Origin: Nitrospirota bacterium
GTDB lineage: Bacteria; Nitrospirota; Thermodesulfovibrionia; Thermodesulfovibrionales; Dissulfurispiraceae
Direction of reading: 5' to 3'
NCBI GenBank assembly: GCA_009773415.1
Contig: WSNO01000003.1
Span: forward strand, 47,942 to 111,941
DNA: 64,000 nucleotides
Shown here: positions 17,734 through 26,182 of the stretch, piece by piece
How positions within the stretch are numbered: the stretch's first letter is position 1
How the letters are laid out: the number at the start of each line of letters is the position of its first letter
Program-made: the position numbers and the translations under genes
The notes under the pieces: generated by a model
What the model saw: only the letters and a program-made list of their open reading frames with translations
What the model was told of the DNA's origin: nothing
Database searches by the model: none

Positions 17734-18516
17734 TTACGGATGAGTCAGCTGAAGACGTTGAATGGCCGTTGCTCGTCCGCTTGATGCATCAAGTTCGATG
17801 ACAACAGCGCACAGCATTGCTTTCCCGGACGCCACTTCAAATTTGCGCGGCATCATGGTGAGAAAACGCTCAACTATCTGATGTCTGTCGATGCCGATGA
17901 CCGAGTTGACCGGTCCGGTCATGCCGACATCGGTAATATAAGCGGTGCCGCCATCCAGAATTTTCTCATCAGCCGTCTGAACGTGAGTGTGTGTTCCGAC
18001 GACGGCACTCACGGTGCCGTCAACATAATATCCGAACGATATTTTTTCCGAAGTGGCTTCAGCATGAAAATCGATGATGATATTGGAAGTGATGCCCCGG
18101 AGACGCTCGATTTCTGCCTGAGCTGTGCGAAACGGGCAATCAAGGCTTTGCATAAAAATACGACCGGAGACATTGAGAACAGCCAGTTTTTTGCCTTCAG
18201 GAAGCGATATGATGGCGGAGCTTGCTCCCGGTGCCCCGGGAGGATAGTTAAGCGGTCTGAGCAGGCGCGGCTCCCGGCTGATATATTCAAGAGTCTCTTT
18301 CTTATCCCATACGTGGTTGCCTGTGGTAATGACCTGGATCCCTGCGGTAAATAATTCAAAGGCGGTCAGTTCAGTAATGCCGAAGCCGCCGGCGACATTC
18401 TCGCCATTGGCGATAACCACATCAATCTTGTAGCGGCTGACGATGTTCGGCAGGAGCGAGCGAACCGCTATCCGCCCGACTCTGCCGACGACATCGCCGA
18501 TAAAGAGAACTTTCAT
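17734..18516 (-). CDS. ymdB: YmdB-type metallophosphoesterase (TIGR00282)
   Basis: A 260-residue calcineurin-like phosphoesterase that hydrolyses 2',3'-cyclic nucleotides in characterised homologues. Metal-binding motifs are visible: GDVVGRVGR at residues 7-15, NGENVAGG near 37, TTGNHVWD near 66, VDFHAEATSEK near 150 and GTHTHVQTADE near 175. It follows rny by three bases on the same strand, the same pairing known from Bacillus and many other bacteria, so it belongs with RNA turnover. Confidence 0.94.
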   Translation of the reverse strand: MKVLFIGDVVGRVGRIAVRSLLPNIVSRYKIDVVIANGENVAGGFGITELTAFELFTAGIQVITTGNHVWDKKETLEYISREPRLLRPLNYPPGAPGASSAIISLPEGKKLAVLNVSGRIFMQSLDCPFRTAQAEIERLRGITSNIIIDFHAEATSEKISFGYYVDGTVSAVVGTHTHVQTADEKILDGGTAYITDVGMTGPVNSVIGIDRHQIVERFLTMMPRKFEVASGKAMLCAVVIELDASSGRATAIQRLQLTHP

Positions 18517-18519
18517 CGG

Positions 18520-20085
18520 CTATTTTGCGTAATCGACGTACCGGGATTCTCGAATGACGGTTACCTTAATCTGACCCGGATACGTCAGTTCCGCTTCAAT
18601 TTTTCTGCTCAGGTCTCGGGCAATCATTGAGCTCAGCTCATCATTAACCTGTTCCGGCTTGACCAGAATGCGCACTTCACGGCCTGCCTGAATGGCATAA
18701 CACTTCTCGACTCCGTCGAATGAAAGTGCAAGCTCTTCCAGTTTTCCCAAGCGTTTCAGATAGTTCTCAATGCTCTCCTTGCGAACGCCGGGCCGGGCTG
18801 CCGAGAGCGCATCAGCTGCTGCAACCAGACCGGATTCAACACAGTTAACTTCGACTTCACCGTGATGAGAAATGATGGCATTGACTACAAACTCATTTTC
18901 GCCGTATTTTTTTGCAAGAACCCCCCCAATTTCCTGATGAGACCCTTCGATTTCATGGTCTATCGCTTTGCCGATATCATGCAAGAGTCCGGCGCGCCTG
19001 GCCATTTTTTCATCAACGCCGAGTTCGGCAGCCATCATGCCGGCAAGATAGGCTACCTCTTTGGAATGCTGAAGAATATTCTGACCATACGAGGTGCGAT
19101 ATTTCAGCCGTCCGATAGTCCGAATCAGGTCAGGGTGGACGCCTGATACCCCAAGATCAAACACCGCTTTTTCGCCTTCTTCACGGATGGTAGCATCGAC
19201 CTCTTTTTTGATTTTCTCTACAATTTCTTCAATGCGGGCAGGGTGGATACGACCATCATGCACGAGGCGTTCCAGCGAAAGGCGAGCTACCTCCCGGCGC
19301 ACCGGGTCGAAGCCCGAAAGAGTTACAACCTCCGGAGTATCGTCAACCAGGAGATCAACGCCCGTTGCCGCTTCAAAGGCCCTGATATTCCTGCCTTCCC
19401 GGCCAATTATGCGTCCCTTCATTTCATCGCTGGGCAGACTGACCGCGGACACAGTTGCATCCGCCACAAAATCGCTTGAATAACGCTGAATCGCCAGACT
19501 GATGATTTCTTTGGCTTTTTTCTCAGCAGCTTCCCGAGCGTCGTCTTCAATTTTTTTGGCAAGCTTCACAATCTCAAATTTGGCGTCATCTTCGACGCGA
19601 CGAAAAAGCTCCTGCTTTGCCTCATCTGAACGCATCGAGGCTATGCGCTCCAGTGTCGTCATCTGGTCTTTTACCAGATTGAGTGCCTCCGCTTCCTTGT
19701 CGGAAATCGATTTTTCGCGTGCGTTCAGTTCCCTTTCCCTGCGAGCAAATTCCTGTTCTTTTTTCTCCGCCTGATCAAGCTTTTTTTCGAGCTGTTCTTC
19801 CTTCTGGCGGAAGCGGTTTTCAAGACGGGTGACTTCGCGGGTTCTCTCTTTCAGCTCTTTGTCAGCTTCGACCTTAAGCTGATAGGCCAGATCTTTTGCT
19901 GAAACAACGGCTTCTTTCTTGACAGATTCTGCTTCTTTTCGGGCATCCTCGATAAGCGATTCACGAAGTTTCTGGACGTCTTCCCGCTGATTTTTTTGAC
20001 TGGTGCGGTAGACGAGGAAAAAGATTGAGCCGCTCGCAATGCCTACAACAATTGCGATAACGACATGCAAAAATAGATCGTTCAT
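18520..20085 (-). CDS. rny: Ribonuclease Y
   Basis: Membrane-anchored endoribonuclease of 521 residues that starts mRNA decay. Residues 5-24 are a single transmembrane anchor, 30-190 a long charged coiled coil (Glu/Lys/Arg rich), about 210-275 a KH RNA-binding domain with [15 protein letters not shown], and about 335-430 an HD domain with the metal-binding [10 protein letters not shown] and [12 protein letters not shown] motifs. Length and order match RNase Y throughout. It is followed by ymdB and preceded by the 6S RNA gene on the same strand, a conserved neighbourhood. Confidence 0.97.
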   Translation of the reverse strand: MNDLFLHVVIAIVVGIASGSIFFLVYRTSQKNQREDVQKLRESLIEDARKEAESVKKEAVVSAKDLAYQLKVEADKELKERTREVTRLENRFRQKEEQLEKKLDQAEKKEQEFARRERELNAREKSISDKEAEALNLVKDQMTTLERIASMRSDEAKQELFRRVEDDAKFEIVKLAKKIEDDAREAAEKKAKEIISLAIQRYSSDFVADATVSAVSLPSDEMKGRIIGREGRNIRAFEAATGVDLLVDDTPEVVTLSGFDPVRREVARLSLERLVHDGRIHPARIEEIVEKIKKEVDATIREEGEKAVFDLGVSGVHPDLIRTIGRLKYRTSYGQNILQHSKEVAYLAGMMAAELGVDEKMARRAGLLHDIGKAIDHEIEGSHQEIGGVLAKKYGENEFVVNAIISHHGEVEVNCVESGLVAAADALSAARPGVRKESIENYLKRLGKLEELALSFDGVEKCYAIQAGREVRILVKPEQVNDELSSMIARDLSRKIEAELTYPGQIKVTVIRESRYVDYAK

Positions 20086-20363
20086 GCAGTTCCCCTCCGT
20101 ATGTCAGTGTTGCCCGCGAGCGTCAAAAAACGCCAGCAACGCGCAGGCATTACGGCCAACGGCGGATAGAACAAAATCAAGGAATGTCGTTGAAATGAAA
20201 AGAAATCAAAAGGAGAATCGCGCCCGGCCCGTTTGGGGCTGCAGCTGAGGCAAATCTTTTATTGTCAAAACGCTGCCGGACGACAGCAGTTGCGCTCGTG
20301 CGCATGTGTATGAACTCCTTTATGCGTTCAGTTATTCCCTATTGTCTATCCACAATGACCGTG

Positions 20364-20420
20364 CAGAAATTGCCACCGCCGATCCAATCCTATTCGACTG
20401 ACCAACGCTGGCAATTTCTG
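20364..20420. repeat. 12-bp perfect stem-loop at the 3' side of 6S RNA
   Basis: CAGAAATTGCCA (20364-20375) and TGGCAATTTCTG (20409-20420) are exact complements around a 33-base loop. It lies immediately downstream of the 6S RNA on the minus strand and could mark its 3' processing site, although no T-run follows. Confidence 0.6.
20399..20413. repeat. 15-bp direct repeat, copy 1
   Basis: TGACCAACGCTGGCA occurs here and again at 20687-20701 with unrelated flanks. This copy overlaps the 3' arm of the stem-loop at 20364-20420. Confidence 0.6.
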
Positions 20421-20580
20421 TAAAGCGAACCCACCCTGTCGTGTGGTAAAAAACAGATCCCCGGAATAAACAGGTGGGGGCTTAGAAGGTGGTTTAGGCT
20501 TTCTCCTGCAGGAGACATGCACACCGCGTACCTTATACCCAGCTCCCTTAAGATCCATTTTGCCGGATCAACTTCTTTAC
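20420..20580 (-). ncRNA. ssrS: 6S RNA
   Basis: Read on the minus strand, the sequence contains GGTGTGCATGTCTCCTGC followed by AGGAGAAAGCCTAAACC, which lines up with the E. coli 6S apical region (GGUGAGCAUGCUCGG...CCGAGAAGCCUUAAAAC). The 3' half has CCCCCACCTG, a small local hairpin and ACGACAGGGTGGG, as in 6S RNAs of related bacteria. GTAAAG at 20580-20575 can pair with CTTTAC at 20425-20420, closing the rod. 6S RNA mimics an open promoter and sequesters sigma-70 polymerase. Its place just upstream of rny is typical. Both ends are approximate and the 5' end could lie up to about 40 bases further upstream. Confidence 0.78.
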
Positions 20581-20624
20581 CGAATCACGGACAGGGCAGG
20601 TGCATCCGGCATTTACTTATCTAC

Positions 20625-20654
20625 TTTATACCAGAAATCAGGGCTTTTCAGCAA
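20625..20654 (-). promoter_or_regulatory. Possible promoter of the 6S RNA gene
   Basis: On the minus strand TTGCTG (20654-20649) and TATAAA (20630-20625) are 18 bases apart and point toward the 6S RNA, with transcription expected near 20618. Confidence 0.35.
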
Positions 20655-20686
20655 GACAAATGTGGAGCAGATAATCGTTCAGCGGA

Positions 20687-20701
20687 TGACCAACGCTGGC
20701 A
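20687..20701. repeat. 15-bp direct repeat, copy 2
   Basis: Second copy of TGACCAACGCTGGCA, 288 bases from the first. Confidence 0.6.
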
Positions 20702-20733
20702 CGATGCCGAGCACACAAACGGCAAATCCTGCA

Positions 20734-20776
20734 GTGAACCACTCCCCGGGCCTCTTAAGCCCGGGGAGTGGTTCAC
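20734..20776. repeat. Perfect 18-bp GC-rich hairpin (REP- or IS-end-like)
   Basis: Arms 20734-20751 and 20759-20776 are exact complements with a 7-base loop; the centre is CCCCGGGC/GCCCGGGG. There is no T-run on either side, so it is not a standard terminator. Similar CCCGGG hairpins occur at the ends of IS200/IS605-type elements and in REP repeats; there is no transposase gene nearby. Confidence 0.7.
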
Positions 20777-20899
20777 TTGTCAATAAAAATTGCATATTAG
20801 GCAAATCAGAGCCTCTGGTGCGGATATGACGGATTTCAATCGTCCGCAGAAAAATCAGTGCACGCAAACGATGAGCCGCGCAGAATGCAACGACAATGA

Positions 20900-21883
20900 T
20901 TATCGACGGATGTCGGGAATCGGCTGTATAGGTCGCTTCGGACGGAAGTCGATATCGCTGTCTATAACCGATTTTTTCTGTTGTTGCTGTTGTGCCGCGG
21001 GGATCTGCTGTTGCGGTGCGGGCTGCACTGTTGGTTGCTGCGACATCGGCTGCTGTTGCGGTGCGGACGTCGGAATGTCAATCCCCCGTTTTTGTTCAAC
21101 AGGGGAAGGAATAACCTGAGGGATTTGCGTGGAGCGTTGTTTACCCATCAGCATAATCAGGCTTAGCCGCCGGTTCCGTGCATCATTCGGATTGTCTTTG
21201 TTTAAAAGGTCTGTGTCTGCATAGCCGACAACGCGGGCAACACGGTCTGTATCAAACCCGCTGTTTTCAAGCTCCCGGCGAGCTGCTGAAGCCCGCTCTG
21301 TTGAAAGTTCCCAGTTGGTCCGCTGCCCGCTTTTAAAGGGAGAGGCATCAGTATGCCCCTCAACGGCAACTTTATAGGGATCATCCTTGATATTTTCTGC
21401 AATCACCCGGAGAATCTCTTTTGCCTTCTCATTCGGCACCGAACTGCCGGATGCGAACATCGGAACCCCCTCTGTATCGACAATCTGGATGCGTACCCCC
21501 CCCTCAACGGTATCGACATATATATTGTCTTTCAGCGAATGGAGCTTGCTTTCGACCGCCTGCTTGATTTTATCCTTGAGGTCTTCAGCACGCGTTTCTC
21601 CGCCGATTGATTCAGCAACTGTTGTTTTCACCTCTTTCTGGATGGATTCGGCCCCTTCCATAAAGGAAGTGCCTGACTGCTGGAAGAGGTTGAAGTTTCG
21701 AAAATAGTTGGCGAGCGCTGCCCGCTTGACAGGTTCGACCATGGAAAGGAGCCAGAGCAGGAGAAAGAACGCCATCATCGCGGTAACAAAGTCGGCATAT
21801 GCTACTTTCCAGGAGCCGCCATGGTGTCCGCCATGACCTTTTTTGACCCGCTTGATGATGATGGTTTTGGATTTGTCTGCCAT
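20900..21883 (-). CDS. motB: Flagellar motor stator protein MotB
   Basis: A 327-residue stator subunit. A basic N-terminus (KTIIIKRVKKGHGGHHGGSWK) leads into the single membrane helix with the ion-channel aspartate at residue 31 (AYADFVTAMMAFFLLLWLL). The periplasmic peptidoglycan-binding OmpA/MotB domain spans about residues 145-270 (VAVEGHTDASPF, NWELSTERASAARREL, GYADTDLL, NRRLSLIML). The last 60 residues are Gln/Pro rich and low complexity, an unusual appendage. It lies two bases after motA on the same strand. Confidence 0.96.
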   Translation of the reverse strand: MADKSKTIIIKRVKKGHGGHHGGSWKVAYADFVTAMMAFFLLLWLLSMVEPVKRAALANYFRNFNLFQQSGTSFMEGAESIQKEVKTTVAESIGGETRAEDLKDKIKQAVESKLHSLKDNIYVDTVEGGVRIQIVDTEGVPMFASGSSVPNEKAKEILRVIAENIKDDPYKVAVEGHTDASPFKSGQRTNWELSTERASAARRELENSGFDTDRVARVVGYADTDLLNKDNPNDARNRRLSLIMLMGKQRSTQIPQVIPSPVEQKRGIDIPTSAPQQQPMSQQPTVQPAPQQQIPAAQQQQQKKSVIDSDIDFRPKRPIQPIPDIRR

Positions 21884-21885
21884 GA

Positions 21886-22743
21886 TTACTTCTTCAGTGC
21901 GCGAATGGCTTCTTCAACCTCGACAAATGTCGGCTTTACATGACCCGGGACGACGCGGCGCGCAAACTCAACCGCGATTTGAGGGGCAGCGCCTCCGACG
22001 AATGCAATAATGCCTATCTTGAGTACATTCAGGAATTCCTTGTCTTCGTGGACGATATATTCAAGGTTTTTGCCGAGCGGGCCCACGAAGCCGTAACACA
22101 GGAGCACACCCAGAAAGGTTCCGACAAGCGCTGCGGCGATAGCTTGCCCAAGAACCTCCGGGGGCTCTTTCATTTTACCCATCGTGATGATAATGCCGAG
22201 AACAGCGGCAACAATACCAAGAGCGGGCAAGGCATCTGCAATATTCGTAATGGCTTTTGACGGAGCGAGCTCTTCTTCATGCACAGACTCAAGTTCGTTA
22301 TCCAGCAGTGCTTCAAGTTCGTGGGGTGCAATACTGGTCGTCATGACTGTTCGCAGGGTGTCGGCGACCAGGTTGACAGCATGGTGGTTTTTGAGAAACT
22401 TTGGATACTTGCTAAAAATCTTGCTTTCTTCCGGTCTGTCAACGTCGGACTCGATTGAGACCAACCCTTCTTTTCTGATCTTCGTAAAAATTTCACTGAG
22501 AAGCAGCAATACTTCCATATAGTCATTCTTCCCGTATGATTTCGCCGCGAGAATTTTCACAAATCCCTGCATGGTAGCCTTAATGACTTTCATCGGGTTC
22601 GCTATAACGAAAGCTCCTGCGGCAGCGCCCCCGATGATGACGAGTTCGCCAATCTGCAAGAGAACATGAAAGTTTCCTCCCCCATGGTGATATCCCCATG
22701 CTATACAGGCAATGACGACACAGGCACCAATCAACGCAAACAT
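21886..22743 (-). CDS. motA: Flagellar motor stator protein MotA
   Basis: A 285-residue membrane protein of the long, E. coli-like (proton-type) MotA group. Four membrane helices are visible (about 2-20, 32-50, 170-190, 200-220), with the large cytoplasmic domain between helices 2 and 3 that contacts FliG. The ALPALGIVAAVLGIIITMG segment is the conserved third helix and VLGQAIAAALVGTFLGVLLCYGFVGPL the fourth. ATG 22743 is preceded by AAGGA about nine bases upstream. It forms an operon with the PilZ gene upstream and motB downstream. Confidence 0.96.
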   Translation of the reverse strand: MFALIGACVVIACIAWGYHHGGGNFHVLLQIGELVIIGGAAAGAFVIANPMKVIKATMQGFVKILAAKSYGKNDYMEVLLLLSEIFTKIRKEGLVSIESDVDRPEESKIFSKYPKFLKNHHAVNLVADTLRTVMTTSIAPHELEALLDNELESVHEEELAPSKAITNIADALPALGIVAAVLGIIITMGKMKEPPEVLGQAIAAALVGTFLGVLLCYGFVGPLGKNLEYIVHEDKEFLNVLKIGIIAFVGGAAPQIAVEFARRVVPGHVKPTFVEVEEAIRALKK

Positions 22744-22748
22744 TAAAG

Positions 22749-23285
22749 TCAGTCCTTTCGCTGGGAACGGAGAATTTCGCGCTGCTGCTGAAAAACAAAA
22801 CGCACAATGATATCCCGTATTTCATCCGAAATATCAACATACTGGATACAGACCGATTCTTCTTCTGTTTCGACAACAATTCCGTAAAGCAACAGCGTAA
22901 CCGGCGGATTCAAGGGCAGCCGGACTTTCGTCTCAAGCATGTCGCCGACAGAGAGCGGTTCATGAGGGCGGAAACAGAGTCCGCCAGCGCTGATATTGAC
23001 GGAACAAATCGGAAGCCCTGATGCCACGTCCTCGCGCTCTGCAAGCATGCGAATAACAGCATCCATTTTCTTGTTCAGAAACCGAAGCCATTCAGCAAGA
23101 GCCGGATCCCGCACTTCAAGCGGCAGCGGCTCATCAAGTGGGAGCCGCGGAGATGCAAGACGGGACTGTATGGAGCCTTCTTCATCTTCCGAAACACGGC
23201 GTATTGCCATAGGCAACTCAGCGTCAATCCGGGAGAATTCGCGGTGATCCTGTGTTTGAGGAGCTCTCGTTCTGTGTAATTCCAT
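22749..23285 (-). CDS. PilZ domain protein with long insert
   Basis: A 178-residue putative c-di-GMP receptor. The RxxxR motif is REFSR at residues 15-19 and the N/DxSxxG motif is NISAGG at 97-102, both needed for c-di-GMP binding. The two are normally 20-30 residues apart, but here nearly 80 residues intervene, including an acidic stretch and a helical segment (WLRFLNKKMDAVIRMLAE). It ends five bases before motA and is surely co-transcribed, so it may act on the motor in the way YcgR does. That role is inference. Confidence 0.82.
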   Translation of the reverse strand: MELHRTRAPQTQDHREFSRIDAELPMAIRRVSEDEEGSIQSRLASPRLPLDEPLPLEVRDPALAEWLRFLNKKMDAVIRMLAEREDVASGLPICSVNISAGGLCFRPHEPLSVGDMLETKVRLPLNPPVTLLLYGIVVETEEESVCIQYVDISDEIRDIIVRFVFQQQREILRSQRKD

Positions 23286-23329
23286 AAATCTTATTTTCCC
23301 ATTATACCATTTCCAGAGCAGCAGACCGG

Positions 23330-23986
23330 CTAATCCGGCGGCATAAGCACGAGTTCTACCCGGCGATTTTTCCCTCGGCCTTCCGGAGTATCATTTGCTG
23401 CCAACGGTCGGTACTCGCCGTATCCCGAAATCGTGAAGCGGTATGAATCAAGGCCTTTGTCGACGAGAGCATGCAATATACTTGACGCACGTGCTGACGA
23501 AAGCTCCCAGTTGGAACGAAACCTGCCGCCGGGACTGATCGGGACATTATCGGTATGACCTTCGATATACAACCGGCCCGGCATTTGTTTAAGCTTGTCG
23601 GCAATACTACCAAGGATGTCCATCGCCTCCGGCCGGATGTCAGCCGAACCTGAAGAAAACAGGGCATTGTCCGAAAAAGTAATGACAACTCCGCGCGGCT
23701 CATTATTAACGGCAATATTATCTTCATTTTTGAGTACAGCCTTCAGTTCTTCCGTGACGGAGCGCTCGGTTTTCGTAAAATGAAGCTTGATGGGATCATC
23801 AATGACTTTGAATACCTGCCTGAGAGAGATCGTGAATTTCTCCACTTTTACGACGTCCATGGAGGAGAGGGCGTAGAGTGCGACAAAAAAGGTGAACATG
23901 AGCGTAATGAAGTCAGCGTAGGAAATAAGCCAGCGATCCAGATGTTCGGGGTTGTGATCGTCGGTTTTTCGCTTGCGCATTCTCAT
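23330..23986 (-). CDS. Second flagellar motor protein, MotB-like
   Basis: A 218-residue MotB/PomB-type stator subunit. The membrane helix LISYADFITLMFTFFVALYALSS carries the channel Asp at about residue 25, and the OmpA-like domain (LYIEGHTDNVPI, SNWELSSARASSILHAL, GKNRRVELVLMPP) covers the C-terminal half. I start it at ATG 23986 because CGGAGA lies nine bases upstream; the frame stays open to 24010 (TTG). It begins 16 bases after the stop of its MotA-like partner. It lacks the basic His/Gly leader and the Gln-rich tail of the first MotB. Confidence 0.93.
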   Translation of the reverse strand: MRMRKRKTDDHNPEHLDRWLISYADFITLMFTFFVALYALSSMDVVKVEKFTISLRQVFKVIDDPIKLHFTKTERSVTEELKAVLKNEDNIAVNNEPRGVVITFSDNALFSSGSADIRPEAMDILGSIADKLKQMPGRLYIEGHTDNVPISPGGRFRSNWELSSARASSILHALVDKGLDSYRFTISGYGEYRPLAANDTPEGRGKNRRVELVLMPPD

Positions 23987-24002
23987 TATGAGTGTCTCCG
24001 TG

Positions 24003-24767
24003 CTATGCAACAGTCTCGCGGTCGGCGAGAAAGGCGTTCAGGCGTGTGCGCAGGAAGTACGGATTTACCCCGCTTTCGATCCCGAGCACTCCTTCAACAA
24101 TCAACTCCCGGATGAAGACCTCTTCATGCATCCGGTTGATGATTTTCTTGGCAATCGGAATAAAAATCAGATTTGCAGACCCGACGCCGTAAATCGTCGC
24201 AACGAACGCGACAGCAATGCCGCTTCCTATTCTGGACGGATCTGTTACATTTTTCATGACGGCAATGAGTCCGAGCACTGCGCCGAGAATCCCAATGGTC
24301 GGGGCATACCCACCTGCCGATTCATAGACTCGAGAGGCCTGTTTCAAGGAGTCTTCATAGGTCGTGATTTCCTGATAGAGAATATCGCGAATCATCGCGG
24401 GGTTCATTCCGTCGATTACGAGATTCAGACCCTTGCGCATGAACGGATTCTCGATCTTCATGATTTCCGGCTGAAGAGCAATCAACCCCATTTTTCGTGC
24501 CTTGACCAGCAGTTCGAGTACCTGCTCAATAATCTGGTCGGGATTATGCTGCTTCGTCTGAAAGACAAGAGGCAGACTCGCAAGTGCCCGCCGGATATCA
24601 CGCAGCGAAAAACTGAGCAGCGTTGCCCCGAACGTGCCGCCAAACACGATAAGCGCTGCAGCATACTGCACCAGATGCGCGGAGGTGCCGCCTTCAATCA
24701 GGTTGCCGCCGACGATCGCGCCGATGCCAAGAAAAATACCGATCACTGCAGCAAAATCCAGTCGCAT
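24003..24767 (-). CDS. Second flagellar motor protein, MotA/PomA-like
   Basis: A 254-residue short MotA of the PomA/MotP group. The start MRLDFAAVIGIFLGIGAIVGGNLIEGG is the typical first helix of that group, and the channel-lining helices appear at YAPTIGILGAVLGLIAVM and GIAVAFVATIYGVGSANLIFIPI. ATG 24767 follows GGGAAGGATGT, a good ribosome site; the frame continues upstream to 24824 without support. PomA-like stators often, but not always, use sodium. It is the first gene of the second stator pair, transcribed toward the PilZ-motA-motB set. Confidence 0.93.
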   Translation of the reverse strand: MRLDFAAVIGIFLGIGAIVGGNLIEGGTSAHLVQYAAALIVFGGTFGATLLSFSLRDIRRALASLPLVFQTKQHNPDQIIEQVLELLVKARKMGLIALQPEIMKIENPFMRKGLNLVIDGMNPAMIRDILYQEITTYEDSLKQASRVYESAGGYAPTIGILGAVLGLIAVMKNVTDPSRIGSGIAVAFVATIYGVGSANLIFIPIAKKIINRMHEEVFIRELIVEGVLGIESGVNPYFLRTRLNAFLADRETVA

Positions 24768-24958
24768 ACATCCTTCCCTCGGGTGGTACCCGAAACAGCG
24801 CGTTGCTGAGTAAATGTAATTCAATTATAGAAACTGCCAAACGAATTAGCAACAGATGCAACAACCTTAAAGGAGGCTGTAAGACTATATCGGCAGAAAT
24901 CGCCGGAAATTAAGCGCCTTTTTATGTGGTAACATAAAATACACCTTTGCAGAGCACT

Positions 24959-26182
24959 ATGGAAAGACTTTTCGGCATTATACAGCAGTCCGCCAGGGCG
25001 GTCCGGGCGTTTAAACTCAGGACATTTTTTTGCCTTGCCAGCGTTTCTCTGGGGATAGCCGCTATTACCATCATTGTCGGTGCGACCGAAGGGGCATACG
25101 CCAAGGCTTTTGAGATTGTCGACATGTTCGGCCCCGATGCGCTCCTAGTTTTCAGCGGCGGAGATGAGGCGCGCGCTATCGGCATGCGGCAGAAATCTCT
25201 TACGCTTTCAGACGTTGACGCGGTGCGTGAGTCGTTTCCGGCAGCCAGTCTTGTCATTCCCATGACTACTGTTCCGAATGCCGCTGTCGCATACCGTGAG
25301 AAGAAATCGCAGACACTGATTATCGGCTCGTCGAGCGATTACAGCAGGTCTTGGAGCTGGCCGGTCAGCCAGGGGAGTGATTTCAGCGAGGATGATGTAA
25401 GGGGGCTTCGCAACCGTGCATTGGTCGGGCAGTATGTAGTTTCAGAGCTTTTTGGCGCTGAAGACCCTGTCGGAAAATATATGTTCATAAAGGGAATCCC
25501 GGTCGAAGTTGTCGGCGTACTGTCCGAGCGCGGTACATCCCCCGGAGGCGCCAATCTTGATGACCGAGTTGTCATGCCGTACACAACGGTCATGCGAAAA
25601 ATCCAGAACGAAACAACGTATATCGCTGCAATGCGCGTGCGCATCGGAGACCAGAAAAATCTGGATATGCATGCCGAAGAGCTGCGTCTTTTTTTACGGG
25701 AGCGCCATCGGATCGGTCCGGCTGAACCGGACGATTTCCGCATCATTTCTCCGAAAGAAATAATCAAATTCCTCGTTGCCCTGACCGGCTCCCTGGTTGT
25801 ATTCCTTGGCATCACCGGGGTGATTTCGCTCGTTGTTGCCGGTTTCGTTCTTGCAAACCTGTTTCTGCTTTCGGTGCGTGAGCGAACCTCAGAAATCGGC
25901 ATTCGCCGTGCGACGGGAGCGCGCCGGTCCGATATTCTTGTCCAGTTTCTTGCCGAGGCGCTGCTGCTGACAACGACGGGCGGCATTCTTGGACTGATTA
26001 TCGGAATTGTCTCCGGAGAACTCCTCGAACCGATTATGAAGTTCCGGCTCATTTTTTCCTGGAAAGCGTTTGTTGCGGGCATGATGCTTTCATGGATTGT
26101 CGGTGTGACCTTCGGGCTGCAGCCGGCGCGAAGAGCTGCAAACCTGAAGCCTATAGACGCGATCAGAGGCGCTGCCGCGTGA
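24959..26182 (+). CDS. ABC transporter permease, MacB/FtsX type (first of a pair)
   Basis: A 407-residue permease with one N-terminal helix (about residues 22-40), a large periplasmic MacB_PCD domain and a C-terminal FtsX unit of three helices (GSLVVFLGITGVISLVVAGF, LLLTTTGGILGLIIGIVSG, AGMMLSWIVGVTFGLQPARRAA). The signature EIGIRRATGARRSDI between helices is the coupling loop for an ATPase. ATG 24959 is chosen although TTG 24947 is also in frame; neither has a strong ribosome site. Unlike E. coli MacB it has no fused ATPase, and none is encoded next to it. Lipoprotein release, efflux and peptide export are all possible. Confidence 0.88.
   Translation: MERLFGIIQQSARAVRAFKLRTFFCLASVSLGIAAITIIVGATEGAYAKAFEIVDMFGPDALLVFSGGDEARAIGMRQKSLTLSDVDAVRESFPAASLVIPMTTVPNAAVAYREKKSQTLIIGSSSDYSRSWSWPVSQGSDFSEDDVRGLRNRALVGQYVVSELFGAEDPVGKYMFIKGIPVEVVGVLSERGTSPGGANLDDRVVMPYTTVMRKIQNETTYIAAMRVRIGDQKNLDMHAEELRLFLRERHRIGPAEPDDFRIISPKEIIKFLVALTGSLVVFLGITGVISLVVAGFVLANLFLLSVRERTSEIGIRRATGARRSDILVQFLAEALLLTTTGGILGLIIGIVSGELLEPIMKFRLIFSWKAFVAGMMLSWIVGVTFGLQPARRAANLKPIDAIRGAAA

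Larger units (their letters stand above)
20086..20899. other. Gene-free 0.8-kb region between rny and motB
   Basis: No protein gene is supportable here. The region contains the 6S RNA gene, two perfect hairpins (20364-20420 and 20734-20776) and a 15-bp direct repeat listed separately. The part next to rny (20086-20363) is a leader-like segment in which I recognise nothing. Confidence 0.6.

Noticed and set aside
23973..24809. Plus-strand frame of 278 residues
   Set aside because: It is antisense to the MotA-like gene and shows no motif or membrane pattern of its own.
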